A stretch of DNA of 64,000 nt, from positions 2,619,001 through 2,683,000 of the forward strand of contig NZ_LN832559.1 of assembly GCF_900005615.1 (NCBI RefSeq), written 5' to 3'. The DNA comes from Paracoccus aminovorans. GTDB taxonomy: Bacteria > Pseudomonadota > Alphaproteobacteria > Rhodobacterales > Rhodobacteraceae. This document shows, piece after piece, positions 28,463-37,100 of this stretch. The position numbers and the translations under genes were made by a program. Within the stretch, counting starts at the first letter, position 1. Each line of letters opens with the position of its first letter. Below the pieces are notes generated by a model, which was not told the origin of the DNA, ran no database searches, and was given only the letters and a program-made list of their open reading frames with translations.

Positions 28463-30073
28463 GTGACCACCCCGTTGAACCCGGCCGGCGCCAAGGCCGG
28501 CCCGCCGGCCGAGCCGGCAGCAGAACAGCAACCCTCCGCGCGTTCCGCACCCGATCCGGCGGCCCGTCCCCGTGCGCAGGCCGACAATCAGGCGCAGCCT
28601 GCGCCGGCCCCACCGCAGCCGAACCGCCCGTTCCAGGCGCAGCCGGCCCCGGCCGGCGCGCCCGTGCAGCGGCCGCCGCAGCCTGCGGCGCAACCGGCGC
28701 AACGGCCGGCCCAGCCGCAGACGCAACAGGGTTCCGGCCAGCCCAACCAGCCGCGACCGCAAGCCGCGACCGGCCAGCCGCCCCGGGCACGGCCGCAGGG
28801 CACCGGCACCCAGCAGCCCCTGGCGGTGCGCCCGCAGGCCCAGGGCCAGCCGATTCCGGTGAAACCCATGGGCCGAGCGGTGGCGCAGCCGGCAGGCCGG
28901 CAGGTGCCCGCCGTGCCGCCCACGCCCGTGCAGCCGGTCCGTCCGGCCGTCGGCCTGGCCCAGCCGCGGCGCCGGCACTGGTTAATGCTGGCCTCGTTCC
29001 TGCTGCTGGTGGTGCTGCCGACGCTGCTCTGGGCCTGGTATCTGTGGGCGCGGGCCAGCGACCAATATGTCTCGACCGTCGGCTTTTCGGTCCGCAAGGA
29101 GCAGGCGGCGCCCTCGATCGACCTGTTGGGCGGGCTCTCCTCGTTTACCGGCGCCAGCGGCACCGCCTCGGACACGGACATCCTGTACGAATACATCCGC
29201 AGTCAGGACATGGTCGAGAAGATCGACTCGGATCTCGACCTGCGGTCGCGCTTCTCGCGCGACTGGCCGCGGGATTTCGTCTTTGCCTTCAATCCCGAAG
29301 GCCATGTCGAGGACCTGACGGAATACTGGCAGCGCCAGGTCAAGGTGCTTTACGACAGCTCGACCGCGCTGATCACGCTGAACGTCAGCGCCTTCAGCGC
29401 CGAGGACGCCCAGGCGATCGCCGCCGCGGTGTTCAAGCAGAGCTCGGACAAGATCAACCAGCTTTCGGCCATCGCCCAGGAGGACGCCACCCGGCTGGCC
29501 AAACTGGAACTCGACAAGACCCGGGACGAACTGACCACGACCCGACAGGCGATGACCGCCTTTCGCATGAAGTCGCAGATCGTCGATCCGCAGGCCGACC
29601 TGGCCGGGCAGATGGGCGTGCTGAGCGGGCTTCAGGCGCAACTGGCCGAGGCACTGGTCGCCCATGACATGCTGCTGGAAAACGCCCAGCCGACCGACCA
29701 TCGCGTGACTCAGTCCCAGCAAAAGATCGACGCCCTGCGCCGGCTGATCGATCAAGAGCGCAGCAAGTTCGGCGCCGAGGGCCAGGGGCCGGCCGGTGAA
29801 AGCTATGCCCAGCTGATGGCCGAATACGAAAAGCTGGCGGTGGACCGCGAATTCGCCGAGGGCGCCTATCGCACCGCCCGCATCGCCTATGAGACCGCCA
29901 TGGCCGAGGCGCAGCGCCAGTCGCGCTATCTCGCCGCGCATATCGAGCCCAAGGTCGCGCAAAGCTCGACCGAACCGCGCCGGCTGTGGCTGCTGTTCAT
30001 GGTCTCCGGCATGCTGCTGGCCGGCTGGTCGATCCTGGTCCTGATCTATTACAGCATCCGCGACCGCGGCTGA
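28463..30073 (+). CDS. kpsE: capsule polysaccharide export inner-membrane protein (KpsE/CtrB-like)
   Basis: A 536-residue polysaccharide co-polymerase/adaptor. The first roughly 170 residues are a low-complexity Pro/Gln/Ala/Arg-rich cytoplasmic tail, unusual for the family. A first membrane helix (about 174-194), a long periplasmic coiled-coil region and a second helix (about 510-530, LLFMVSGMLLAGWSILVLIY) follow. The periplasmic part carries SDQYVSTVGFSVRKE, typical of KpsE/BexC/CtrB. The start is a GTG with a weak ribosome site; a start further inside the tail is possible. KpsT follows after three bases. Confidence 0.86.
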   Translation: MTTPLNPAGAKAGPPAEPAAEQQPSARSAPDPAARPRAQADNQAQPAPAPPQPNRPFQAQPAPAGAPVQRPPQPAAQPAQRPAQPQTQQGSGQPNQPRPQAATGQPPRARPQGTGTQQPLAVRPQAQGQPIPVKPMGRAVAQPAGRQVPAVPPTPVQPVRPAVGLAQPRRRHWLMLASFLLLVVLPTLLWAWYLWARASDQYVSTVGFSVRKEQAAPSIDLLGGLSSFTGASGTASDTDILYEYIRSQDMVEKIDSDLDLRSRFSRDWPRDFVFAFNPEGHVEDLTEYWQRQVKVLYDSSTALITLNVSAFSAEDAQAIAAAVFKQSSDKINQLSAIAQEDATRLAKLELDKTRDELTTTRQAMTAFRMKSQIVDPQADLAGQMGVLSGLQAQLAEALVAHDMLLENAQPTDHRVTQSQQKIDALRRLIDQERSKFGAEGQGPAGESYAQLMAEYEKLAVDREFAEGAYRTARIAYETAMAEAQRQSRYLAAHIEPKVAQSSTEPRRLWLLFMVSGMLLAGWSILVLIYYSIRDRG

Positions 30074-30076
30074 GCC

Positions 30077-30754
30077 ATGATCCGGCTGGAGAACCTGACC
30101 AAGGCCTATCGGCTGAAAGGCCGTCGGACGCTGGTCGCCGACAATGTCAACGCGGTCTTTCCGACCGGCGCCTCGGTGGCGCTTCTGGGCCGCAATGGCG
30201 CGGGGAAATCGACGCTGCTGCGGATGATCGCCGGCACCGTCTCGCCCACGGCGGGACGGGTGCTGTCGAACGGCACGATCTCGTGGCCGGTGGGCTTCAT
30301 GGGCAGCTTCCACGGCGAACTGACCGGGGCGCAGAACGTGCGCTTCGTGGCGCGGATCTATGGCGTCGACACCGACGAATTGGTCGATTACGTCGCCGAT
30401 TTCGCGGAGCTGGGCCAGCATTACCACCAGCCGTTCAGCAGCTATTCCTCGGGGATGCGCTCGCGGCTGGCGATGGGGACCAGCATGGGCATCCATTTCG
30501 ACACCTATCTGGTGGACGAGGTGACCAGCGTCGGCGACGCCAACTTCCGGGTGAAGTCGCAACGTGTGTTCAGCGACCGCATGGCGAATTCCGGCGCCAT
30601 CGTGGTCAGCCACTCCATGCCCATGATCCGCAGCATGTGCACCATGGGCGCCGTGCTGGAACACGGCCATCTGACCGTCTTCGACGACCTCGAAGAGGCG
30701 ATCGCCCATCACGAGGCAATCCTGCGCGTACCCAAGGTGGTCGTGGGCGACTAA
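30077..30754 (+). CDS. kpsT: capsule export ABC transporter ATP-binding protein (KpsT-like)
   Basis: A 225-residue ATPase with Walker A GRNGAGKS (38-45), the capsule-type signature YSSGMRSRLAMG, Walker B YLVDEV and switch histidine in VVSHS. Its short length and FHGELTGAQNVRF are typical of the KpsT/CtrD group that energises export through KpsM. Its stop overlaps the stop of the convergent phosphomutase gene. Confidence 0.92.
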   Translation: MIRLENLTKAYRLKGRRTLVADNVNAVFPTGASVALLGRNGAGKSTLLRMIAGTVSPTAGRVLSNGTISWPVGFMGSFHGELTGAQNVRFVARIYGVDTDELVDYVADFAELGQHYHQPFSSYSSGMRSRLAMGTSMGIHFDTYLVDEVTSVGDANFRVKSQRVFSDRMANSGAIVVSHSMPMIRSMCTMGAVLEHGHLTVFDDLEEAIAHHEAILRVPKVVVGD

Positions 30755-32127
30755 CCGGCCAGCAGGGCCTCGATTTCGGCCCGCCTTGCCGCCACAAGCG
30801 CCGCATCGCCGCGCGATTCGACGTTCAGCCGCACCACCGGTTCGGTGTTCGAGCGGCGCAGGTTGAAGCGCCAATCCGCGAACTCCAGGCTGATACCGTC
30901 GGTGTCGTCGCGGCGAATCGCCTGCGGCGCGAAATGCGCCACCACCCGGTCGATGGCGGCGCCGGGATCGCCGAGGCGGAAGTTGATCTCGCCCGAAGAG
31001 GGAAAGGCCCGCATCCGCTCGGCCACCAGCGCGCCCAGGCTGACGCCTTTGCGGCTGACCAGTTCGGTCACCAGCAGCCAAGGGATCATGCCGCTGTCGG
31101 CGAAGTGGAAGTCGCGGAAATAATGATGCGCCGACATCTCGCCGCCATAGATCGCGCCCGACTCGCGCATGGCGCGCTTGACGAAGGCATGGCCGGTGCG
31201 GGCCTGCACCGCCTGCCCGCCCGCCGCCGCGATCATGTCGCGGCTGTTCAGCACCACACGCGGATCGTGCACGATCTTCTCGCCCGGGTGCTTTTCCAGG
31301 AAAGCGGTCGCCAGCAATCCGACGATATATTCGCCGGGAATGAAATCGCCGTTCTCGTCGAAGAAGAAGCAGCGGTCGAAATCACCGTCCCAGGCCACGC
31401 CCAGGTCGGCGCCATGCTGCCGCACCGCATCCGCCGTCATCGGCTGGTTTTCCGGCAGCAGCGGGTTCGGGATGCCGTTCGGAAAGCTCGGGTCGGCATC
31501 GTGGTTGACACGGATGAAATGCAGGGGCGCCCCGCGCCGTTCCAGTTCGGCCGCGACGGTGTCGAAGGTAGGCCCCGCGGTGCCGTTGCCGGCGTTGACC
31601 AGCACGGTCAGCGGCTTCAGCGCGGCGATATCGACGAAATCGGCCATTGCCCGGGCATAAGTGTCGCGCGCCTCGGGAAAGTCCCGCGTCTCGCCCCGGC
31701 GCCCTGTTTCGGTGAAGGCGCCCGATTGCGCCAGTTCGGCAATGGCGGCGAAATCGCCCTCGGGGTCCAGGGGCGCCGCACCGCGCCCGACCAGCTTCAT
31801 GCCGTTGTAGTCGATCGGATTATGCGAGGCCGTGACCTCGATCCCACCGTCGGCGCCGAAATGGGCGGTGGCGAAATACATCTCCTCGGTGCCGGCAAGA
31901 CCCAGGTCGCGCACATCGGCGCCGCCCTCGTTCAGCCCCCGGATCAGCGCCGCGGCAAGTTCAGGCGAGGTTTCGCGCGTGTCGCGGCCGACGATCACCT
32001 CGCGCGCGCCCAGCACCTGCGCGAAGGCGCGGCCGATGCGCCAGGCGACGTCCGCGTCAAGTTCGGTCCCCAGCCGGCCGCGCACGTCATAAGCCTTGAA
32101 GCAGTCGATCCGTCGCGCCTCAGCCAT
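30751..32127 (-). CDS. phosphomannomutase/phosphoglucomutase
   Basis: A 458-residue alpha-D-phosphohexomutase interconverting mannose- or glucose-1- and 6-phosphate, feeding nucleotide-sugar synthesis for capsule and rhamnose. The catalytic serine is S101 in TASHNP, the metal loop is DGDFDRC, the sugar-binding loop is GGEMSAHH and the phosphate-binding loop RRSNTEP is near the end. It resembles bifunctional AlgC/ManB enzymes; which sugar it prefers cannot be read off. Confidence 0.93.
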   Translation of the reverse strand: MAEARRIDCFKAYDVRGRLGTELDADVAWRIGRAFAQVLGAREVIVGRDTRETSPELAAALIRGLNEGGADVRDLGLAGTEEMYFATAHFGADGGIEVTASHNPIDYNGMKLVGRGAAPLDPEGDFAAIAELAQSGAFTETGRRGETRDFPEARDTYARAMADFVDIAALKPLTVLVNAGNGTAGPTFDTVAAELERRGAPLHFIRVNHDADPSFPNGIPNPLLPENQPMTADAVRQHGADLGVAWDGDFDRCFFFDENGDFIPGEYIVGLLATAFLEKHPGEKIVHDPRVVLNSRDMIAAAGGQAVQARTGHAFVKRAMRESGAIYGGEMSAHHYFRDFHFADSGMIPWLLVTELVSRKGVSLGALVAERMRAFPSSGEINFRLGDPGAAIDRVVAHFAPQAIRRDDTDGISLEFADWRFNLRRSNTEPVVRLNVESRGDAALVAARRAEIEALLAG

Positions 32128-32281
32128 GTCCCATCCCCTTCTTTGCCGCCCTTGGCTACACCAGCCGCCCGGCGATGGGAATAATGCGTCAGCATTGCAG
32201 AAGGGTTAACGCCTCCGCCAAAGGGCCGGGGTGACGCAAGCCCCCCGCCGCGCTAGACCGGACGAAACAAGGAGAATGCCC

Positions 32282-32686
32282 ATGGATACCAAGGCCCTGA
32301 TCGCCGCCTATTACGACGCCTTCAACGCCGGCCGCACCGACGAGATGCTGGCCTATCTGCACGACGAGGTCGAACATCACGTCAACGAGGGCGGCATCCG
32401 TCGCGGCAAACCCGCCTTCGCCGAGTTCAACGCCCATATGACCCACAGCTACAAGGAGCTGCTGACCGACATCGTGATCTTCGCCAACGAGGCAGGCGAC
32501 CGGGCGGCGGCCGAGTTCGTGGTCAACGGCACCTATCTGGCGACCGACGAGGGCCTGCCCGAGGCCAATGGCCAGACCTACGTCCTGCCCGCCGGCACCT
32601 TCTTCACCATCCGCGATGGCAAGATCGCCCGCGTGACCACCTATTACAACCTCGCCGACTGGACGCGGCAGGTCGTCGGCGAATGA
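32282..32686 (+). CDS. NTF2-like / SnoaL-type protein
   Basis: A 134-residue cone-shaped alpha+beta barrel protein of the nuclear transport factor 2-like superfamily (MDTKALIAAYYDAFNAGRTDEML; DGKIARVTTYYNLADW). Such proteins are isomerases, cyclases or ligand binders. ATG 32282 is chosen because AGGAG lies seven bases before it, whereas ATG 32276 is too close. The stop overlaps the GNAT start, making a coupled three-gene unit. Substrate unknown. Confidence 0.82.
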   Translation: MDTKALIAAYYDAFNAGRTDEMLAYLHDEVEHHVNEGGIRRGKPAFAEFNAHMTHSYKELLTDIVIFANEAGDRAAAEFVVNGTYLATDEGLPEANGQTYVLPAGTFFTIRDGKIARVTTYYNLADWTRQVVGE

Positions 32687-33264
32687 TCCGGACCCGCATC
32701 CTGACCGGGGACGCCGTGGCCGAGGCGCTGGACGACCTGGCGCGGCTGCGGATCGCGGTGTTCCGCGACTGGCCCTATCTCTACGACGGCGACCTGGATT
32801 ACGAGCGCGACTACCTGCGCGCCTATCAGTCGCCCGGCGCGGTGGTGGTCGCGGCCTATGACGGTGCCCGCATGATTGGCGCCTCGACCGGCGCGCCGAT
32901 GGAGGATCACGCCGGCGACTTTGCCGCCGCCTTCGCCGCGCGCTCCGAACCGCTGGACCAGATCTTCTATTGCGCGGAATCGGTGCTTTTGCCGGACTAT
33001 CGCGGCCATGGGCTCGGCCACGCCTTCTTCGACGGGCGCGAGGCGCAGGCCCGCGCCCTGGGACGGCGCTTCTGCACCTTCTGCCGCGTGGTCCGGCCCG
33101 AGGACCATCCGCTGCATCCGCAGGACTATCGCCCGCTGGACGGCTTCTGGCGCAAGCGCGGCTACGCGCCTCTGCCGGGGGTGGTGGCCGAGTTCGAATG
33201 GAAGGACATCGGCGAGGACGATCCGACCCGCAAGCCCCTGCAATTCTGGATGAAAACGCTGTGA
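32683..33264 (+). CDS. GNAT-family N-acetyltransferase
   Basis: A 193-residue acetyltransferase-fold protein. The acetyl-CoA loop reads LPDYRGHGLGHAFFDGREAQA (about residues 99-119, R/Q-x-x-G-x-G/A type). It overlaps both neighbours by four bases. The acceptor substrate is unknown; its conserved partners suggest a small amine or amide, which is inference. Confidence 0.82.
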   Translation: MIRTRILTGDAVAEALDDLARLRIAVFRDWPYLYDGDLDYERDYLRAYQSPGAVVVAAYDGARMIGASTGAPMEDHAGDFAAAFAARSEPLDQIFYCAESVLLPDYRGHGLGHAFFDGREAQARALGRRFCTFCRVVRPEDHPLHPQDYRPLDGFWRKRGYAPLPGVVAEFEWKDIGEDDPTRKPLQFWMKTL

Positions 33265-34130
33265 CCCGGACCGTCCGCATCGCCGCCGCCGCCTATCCCT
33301 TCGACTGGCTGGCGGATTTCGACGCCTATCGCGCCAAGATCGCCCGCTGGGTGCAGGAGGCCGCCGATTGCGACCTGCTGGTCTTTCCCGAATATGGCGC
33401 CATGGAACTGGCCTCGCTGGGCGGCCGCGCGGTGGCGGGCGACCTGGAGGCTTCGCTGCATGAGGTCGCCCGGCACGAGCCCGCCCGCGACGCGCTGCAC
33501 AAGGAACTGGCGGCACGACACGGGGTGCACATCCTGGCTGCCTCGGGGCCGGCGTTCGAGGGGCCGCGCCCGGTCAACCGCGCGGTGCTGTTCGGGCCGC
33601 AGGGACGGATCGGCCATCAGGACAAGCAGGTGATGACCCGCTTCGAGCGCGAGGATTGGGACGTCGTCGGCGCCCCCGGCCTGCGGGTCTTTGACACGGC
33701 CGTGGGACGGCTGGGCGTCCTGATCTGCTATGACAGCGAGTTCCCGTTGCTGGGCCGGGCGCTGGCCGAGGCGGGGGCCGAGGTGGTGCTGACCCCCTCT
33801 TGCACCGACACGGTTGCGGGGTTTAATCGCGTCCGCATCGGCGCCATGGCCCGGGCACTGGAGAGCCAATGCGTGGTCGTGCAGGCGCCGACCGTAGGCG
33901 AGGTGGACTGGAACCCCGCCATCGACGAGAATCGCGGCGCGGCGGCGATCTATGCGCCGCCGGACGGGCTGTGGCCCGAAAGCGGCGTGGTGGCCGAGGG
34001 CGCGATGGACGCGCCGGGCTGGGTCAAGGCGAGCGTGGATCTGGACCTGGTGGCCGAAAGCCGACGGAACGGGCGGGTGCTGCCCTTTGCGCATTGGGGC
34101 GAGACGGTGGGCGTGCGGATGGTGGACTGA
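33261..34130 (+). CDS. carbon-nitrogen hydrolase (nitrilase superfamily)
   Basis: A 289-residue amidase-type hydrolase with the Glu-Lys-Cys triad visible: LVFPEYGAMEL (Glu), GHQDKQVMTRFE (Lys) and GVLICYDSEFP (Cys). The start is GTG overlapping the GNAT stop. It is more like aliphatic amidases/omega-amidases than NAD synthetase glutaminase domains. Third gene of the NTF2-GNAT-nitrilase unit and the last intact gene before the IS-rich region. Confidence 0.87.
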   Translation: MTRTVRIAAAAYPFDWLADFDAYRAKIARWVQEAADCDLLVFPEYGAMELASLGGRAVAGDLEASLHEVARHEPARDALHKELAARHGVHILAASGPAFEGPRPVNRAVLFGPQGRIGHQDKQVMTRFEREDWDVVGAPGLRVFDTAVGRLGVLICYDSEFPLLGRALAEAGAEVVLTPSCTDTVAGFNRVRIGAMARALESQCVVVQAPTVGEVDWNPAIDENRGAAAIYAPPDGLWPESGVVAEGAMDAPGWVKASVDLDLVAESRRNGRVLPFAHWGETVGVRMVD

Positions 34131-34257
34131 GGGCTACTTGAAGCCCAAAGGAGTCTTTGATTTCTGCGCTTTCCGGCAATTGAATGGCCTTATGCCTTAG
34201 GGTCCACCCCTATGATTTTCTGTTGCAGGCTAGGGGGTTGAGTGATCCACGCGGATC

Positions 34258-34966
34258 ATGTGCAAGCGAGACAATCGATACTTCTGGCTGAGTGTGCAGC
34301 AGATGCAGCGACTTCGGCCCTTCTTTCCCAAAGTACGGGTGCGGTCCGACGACTGTAAGGTGTTGAGCGGGATCATCTGCGTCAAGCGATATGGGCTGCG
34401 ATGGCAGGATGCGCCTTCTGTCTACGGCCCTTGCAAGACTCTGTATAACCGGTTAGCCCGCTGGTCCAGGATGGGCATCTTTGCGCGACTATTCCAGGAA
34501 CTGGCGCAGCCCGGCGGCCAGGGCGACACGCTGATGATCGACAGCACCTTCATGAAGACGCACCGCACCGCTGCCAGCCTTCGAAAGTCCAAGGATCAGG
34601 AAACGATCCAGTGGATCGTTTTCCCGACGGACGGGATCGGCCGCGGGCGATAGGGCGCACGAAAGGTGGCCTGAACGCCAAACTGCACATGCTCAGCGAC
34701 GGCAAAGACGCCCGCTGGACGTCTTCCGCTCTCCCGGCCAGATGGCCGACAATCGGGTGCCCTCGTGGTGGTGCGCCATCTGGCGACAGCCAGGCGCTTT
34801 CTGAGCGACAAGGCGTATGATGCCGACTGGTTGCGCGACGGCTCAGGGATCGTGGCATCCGCCCCTGCATCCCGCCTCGGAAGAAGCGCAAGAAACCTGC
34901 CAGATATAACAAGCGGCTCTACCGCAAGCGATATCGCATCGAGAATGCCTTCGGCCGCTGTAGGGG
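34258..34966 (+). pseudogene. IS5-family (IS427-type) transposase, frameshifted and truncated
   Basis: The first frame (to 34653) encodes a typical amino-terminal part (LRPFFPKVRVRSDDCKVLSG, MIDSTFMKTHRTAASL). The rest continues in other frames: IGRTKGGLNAKLHMLSDGKD, then FLSDKAYDADWLRD, then KRLYRKRYRIENAFGRCR. At least two frameshifts separate these. The reading stops exactly where the next IS begins, and the missing carboxy terminus is not found on that element's other side. An imperfect palindrome GATCC-N4-GGATC lies just before the ATG. Confidence 0.82.
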
Positions 34967-36016
34967 GGCTCTGTTGCACAAATCCTGTCATGGATTCATC
35001 TGATGAAACCCGTACGGTAGCTGGTCTGCATGAGCCGACCCGCATCCCCGACATACAGAACCCGGAACTGGCCAGCCTACAATGAAGCGCTCAAGCGCCG
35101 GGGTTCGCTGACGATCTGGTTCGACCCCGAGATGAGCTGGGATGCCGCGCCGACAGGCAGGCGTGGCCGCCAGCAGACCTACAGCGATGCCGCCATTCAG
35201 ACGTGTCTTTCGATGAAGGTGCTCTTCGGCATGGCGCTCAGGCAGACGACTGGTTTCGTCGAGAGCCTGCTGCAGTTGGTTGGTCTCGACTGGACGGTGC
35301 CTGACTTCAGCACCCTGTCCCGTCGCCAGAAGACCCTGGCTGTGAACATACCGTATCGCGGGTCCAAGGGGCCGCTGCACCTGCTGATCGACAGCACTGG
35401 CATCAAGGTCGAGGGCGAAGGCGAGTGGCACGCCCGCAAGCATGGCGGCCCGAAACGGCGCGTCTGGCGCAAGATCCATCTGGGGATTGATGAGGAAACG
35501 CTGGAGGTTCGGGCGGTGGAGATCACAGGGAGCCACATCGGCGATGCGCCGGTGTTACCCGACCTGCTCAAACAGATCCCGGCGCACGAGCAGATCGGCC
35601 GCGTCACAGCAGACGGCGCCTACGACACCCGCAAATGCCACGATGCCATCGCTGACCGCGGCGCCGACGCTGTCATTCCGCCCCGCAAGAACGCCAAACC
35701 CTGGAAGACAGTCGCCGCCGGCGCGGGCGCACGAAACGAGGCTCTGCGGGCATCGAAATACCTCGGTCGTGCCCTCTGGCGACGATGGAGTGGATACCAC
35801 CCCCGAAGCCGCGTCGAGACGAAGATGCACTGTGTGAAACTGCTGGGTCAGCGCCTCATGGCACGGGACTTTGACCGACAGGTCGCCGAGCTTCAGGTCC
35901 GTATCGCTATTCTGAACCGTTACACCGCGCTTGGCACCCCCGTCACAGAGGCCGTGGGATAGATCTGTCCGGGGAAAGGGGAAATCCGGCCATCAACTCT
36001 TTGGTGCAACAGAGTC
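34967..36016 (+). mobile_element. IS5-family element (IS903-like), apparently complete
   Basis: About 1050 bp bounded by inverted ends sharing CTCTGTTGCAC (left GGCTCTGTTGCACAAA; right, reverse complement, GACTCTGTTGCACCAAA) and containing one intact transposase. The flanks (gccgctgtagg left, cgcgtcaggg right) show no matching target duplication, so one or both junctions have been rearranged. Confidence 0.85.
35030..35962 (+). CDS. IS5-family transposase (IS903 group)
   Basis: A 310-residue DDE transposase. It has the amino-terminal NWPAYNEALKRRGSLTIWFD, the first acidic residue in LLIDSTGIKVEGEGEW, the second in VTADGAYDTRKCH and the conserved Y-x2-R-x3-E-x6-K pattern (YHPRSRVETKMHCVKLLG). 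No frameshift or stop: likely active. The final 19 residues are also found fused to the capsid pseudogene downstream. Confidence 0.93.
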   Translation: MSRPASPTYRTRNWPAYNEALKRRGSLTIWFDPEMSWDAAPTGRRGRQQTYSDAAIQTCLSMKVLFGMALRQTTGFVESLLQLVGLDWTVPDFSTLSRRQKTLAVNIPYRGSKGPLHLLIDSTGIKVEGEGEWHARKHGGPKRRVWRKIHLGIDEETLEVRAVEITGSHIGDAPVLPDLLKQIPAHEQIGRVTADGAYDTRKCHDAIADRGADAVIPPRKNAKPWKTVAAGAGARNEALRASKYLGRALWRRWSGYHPRSRVETKMHCVKLLGQRLMARDFDRQVAELQVRIAILNRYTALGTPVTEAVG

Positions 36017-36088
36017 CGCGTCAGGGATACCGTCGCCACCATCAACGTGGCCGAAGCGGTCGCGCGGGTGAGCGAGGGCCGGGCATGA
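36017..36088 (+). pseudogene. C-terminal fragment of an unidentified phage gene
   Basis: An open frame emerges from the IS end and codes for 23 residues (ending AEAVARVSEGRA) before a TGA that overlaps the ATG of the virion morphogenesis gene. Its tight coupling to that gene suggests the 3' end of a real phage gene cut by the IS. The fragment is too short to name. Confidence 0.5.
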
Positions 36089-36654
36089 GCGGCATCGGTA
36101 TACAGGTCGAGTTCGATTCCGAGGGCGCACGGCAGCGCCTTCGGGCCCTTATCCAGAAAATGGACAACCGCCGGCCGTTCTTTGAGCAGGTCGGCGAACA
36201 CCTGATGACTTCGACCGGGCGCAGGTTCGACTTGGACACGGCGCCGGACGGAACGAAATGGGCGCCGCTCAAGCCCGGCACGATCAAGAGCCGCATCCGG
36301 CGAGGGAAGTCACCCGCTGGCATCCTGCGCGATCACGGCTGGCTTCGCGGCTCGATCAGCGCGGAAAGCAGCAATGACGATGTGCGCATTGGATCGCCTT
36401 CGCCGTATGCTGCAATCCATCAGCTGGGCGGGACTATCGACATGCCGGCCCGGCAACAGACGCTCTACCTGAAGCGCAACCGCAAAGGCGAGATCGGCCG
36501 CAGGTTCGTGTCCAAGAAGGCGGCGAACCATACCGAAACGATCCAGCGATCCGCGCATAAGCTGACAATCACGGCGCGGCCCTTCCTCGGCATATCGGCA
36601 GTGGATCAGCAGGATATTCTTGACATAGCCGGTGACTGGCTCGGCTTGGGCTGA
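36085..36654 (+). CDS. phage virion morphogenesis protein (Mu gpG-like)
   Basis: A 189-residue protein of the Phage_tail_S/virion morphogenesis family. Hallmarks: the amino-terminal GIQVEFDSEGARQRLRALI, FEQVGEHLMTSTGRRFD, APDGTKWAPLKPGT, LRDHGWLRGSI, YAAIHQLGGT and carboxy-terminal TARPFLGIS. The gene is intact. Its codon usage and lower GC downstream set it apart from chromosomal neighbours. It now points away from the capsid gene, opposite to the usual arrangement. Confidence 0.82.
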   Translation: MSGIGIQVEFDSEGARQRLRALIQKMDNRRPFFEQVGEHLMTSTGRRFDLDTAPDGTKWAPLKPGTIKSRIRRGKSPAGILRDHGWLRGSISAESSNDDVRIGSPSPYAAIHQLGGTIDMPARQQTLYLKRNRKGEIGRRFVSKKAANHTETIQRSAHKLTITARPFLGISAVDQQDILDIAGDWLGLG

Positions 36655-36988
36655 TCGGAAAAATATTCCTAATATCATTTGAATATTGGAACAATATTCT
36701 GAAATCACGAAGCAGGCTGCGCCGTGCCAGTTCGGAAACCTCGGCAGAGAAACAGCGCGAAAGCGGAGCTTAACCTGTTCATATTGTGTGTTTCGGAACT
36801 GGTTTCGCAAGGTAGCAACTCACTTCCGAAACTCCCTTCGCTTTTGCCCCCCCGGAAAGCGGCACCCACAGAGCGCCCCGCTGACGGCCTTTCTTCAATG
36901 CTGGCTGGATGTTAGCAGATGCGCGGTTCATGCTGCCCCAATGTCGATTGCATGCGCGGTGAAAGTTCGGAAACCGCGCATTTTTACC
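36655..36988. other. AT-richer gene-free phage segment with repeated 11-mers
   Basis: No supportable gene. It opens with three AATATT boxes (36662, 36682, 36693), then carries AGTTCGGAAAC at 36729 and 36964, GTTTCGGAACT at 36790 and CTTCCGAAACT at 36823, plus GCGCGAAAGCGG near 36757 and GGTTTCGCAA near 36801. This looks like clustered protein-binding sites, possibly a phage end or operator region. Confidence 0.5.
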
Positions 36989-37100
36989 GACTCTGTTGCA
37001 CCAAAGAGTTGATGGCCGGATTTCCCCTTTCCCCGGACAGATCTATCCCACGGCCTCTGTGACGGGGGTGCCAAGCGCGGTGTAACGGTTCAGAATAGCG
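36989..37100 (-). repeat. inverted 112-bp copy of the IS right end
   Basis: Exact reverse complement of 35905-36016, by base-by-base comparison: it includes the terminal inverted repeat, the transposase stop and its last codons. Identity stops abruptly at 37100, where capsid sequence begins. A relic of a second insertion whose remainder was deleted. Confidence 0.92.

Noticed and set aside
34611-35085. Short frames at 34611-34820 and 34765-35085 as separate genes
   Set aside because: They are out-of-frame pieces of the same decayed IS427-type transposase, and the second runs into the next IS.
36686-37012. 108-codon frame after the virion morphogenesis gene
   Set aside because: No family resemblance, crosses into the IS end, and lies in the AT-richer segment with repeated motifs.
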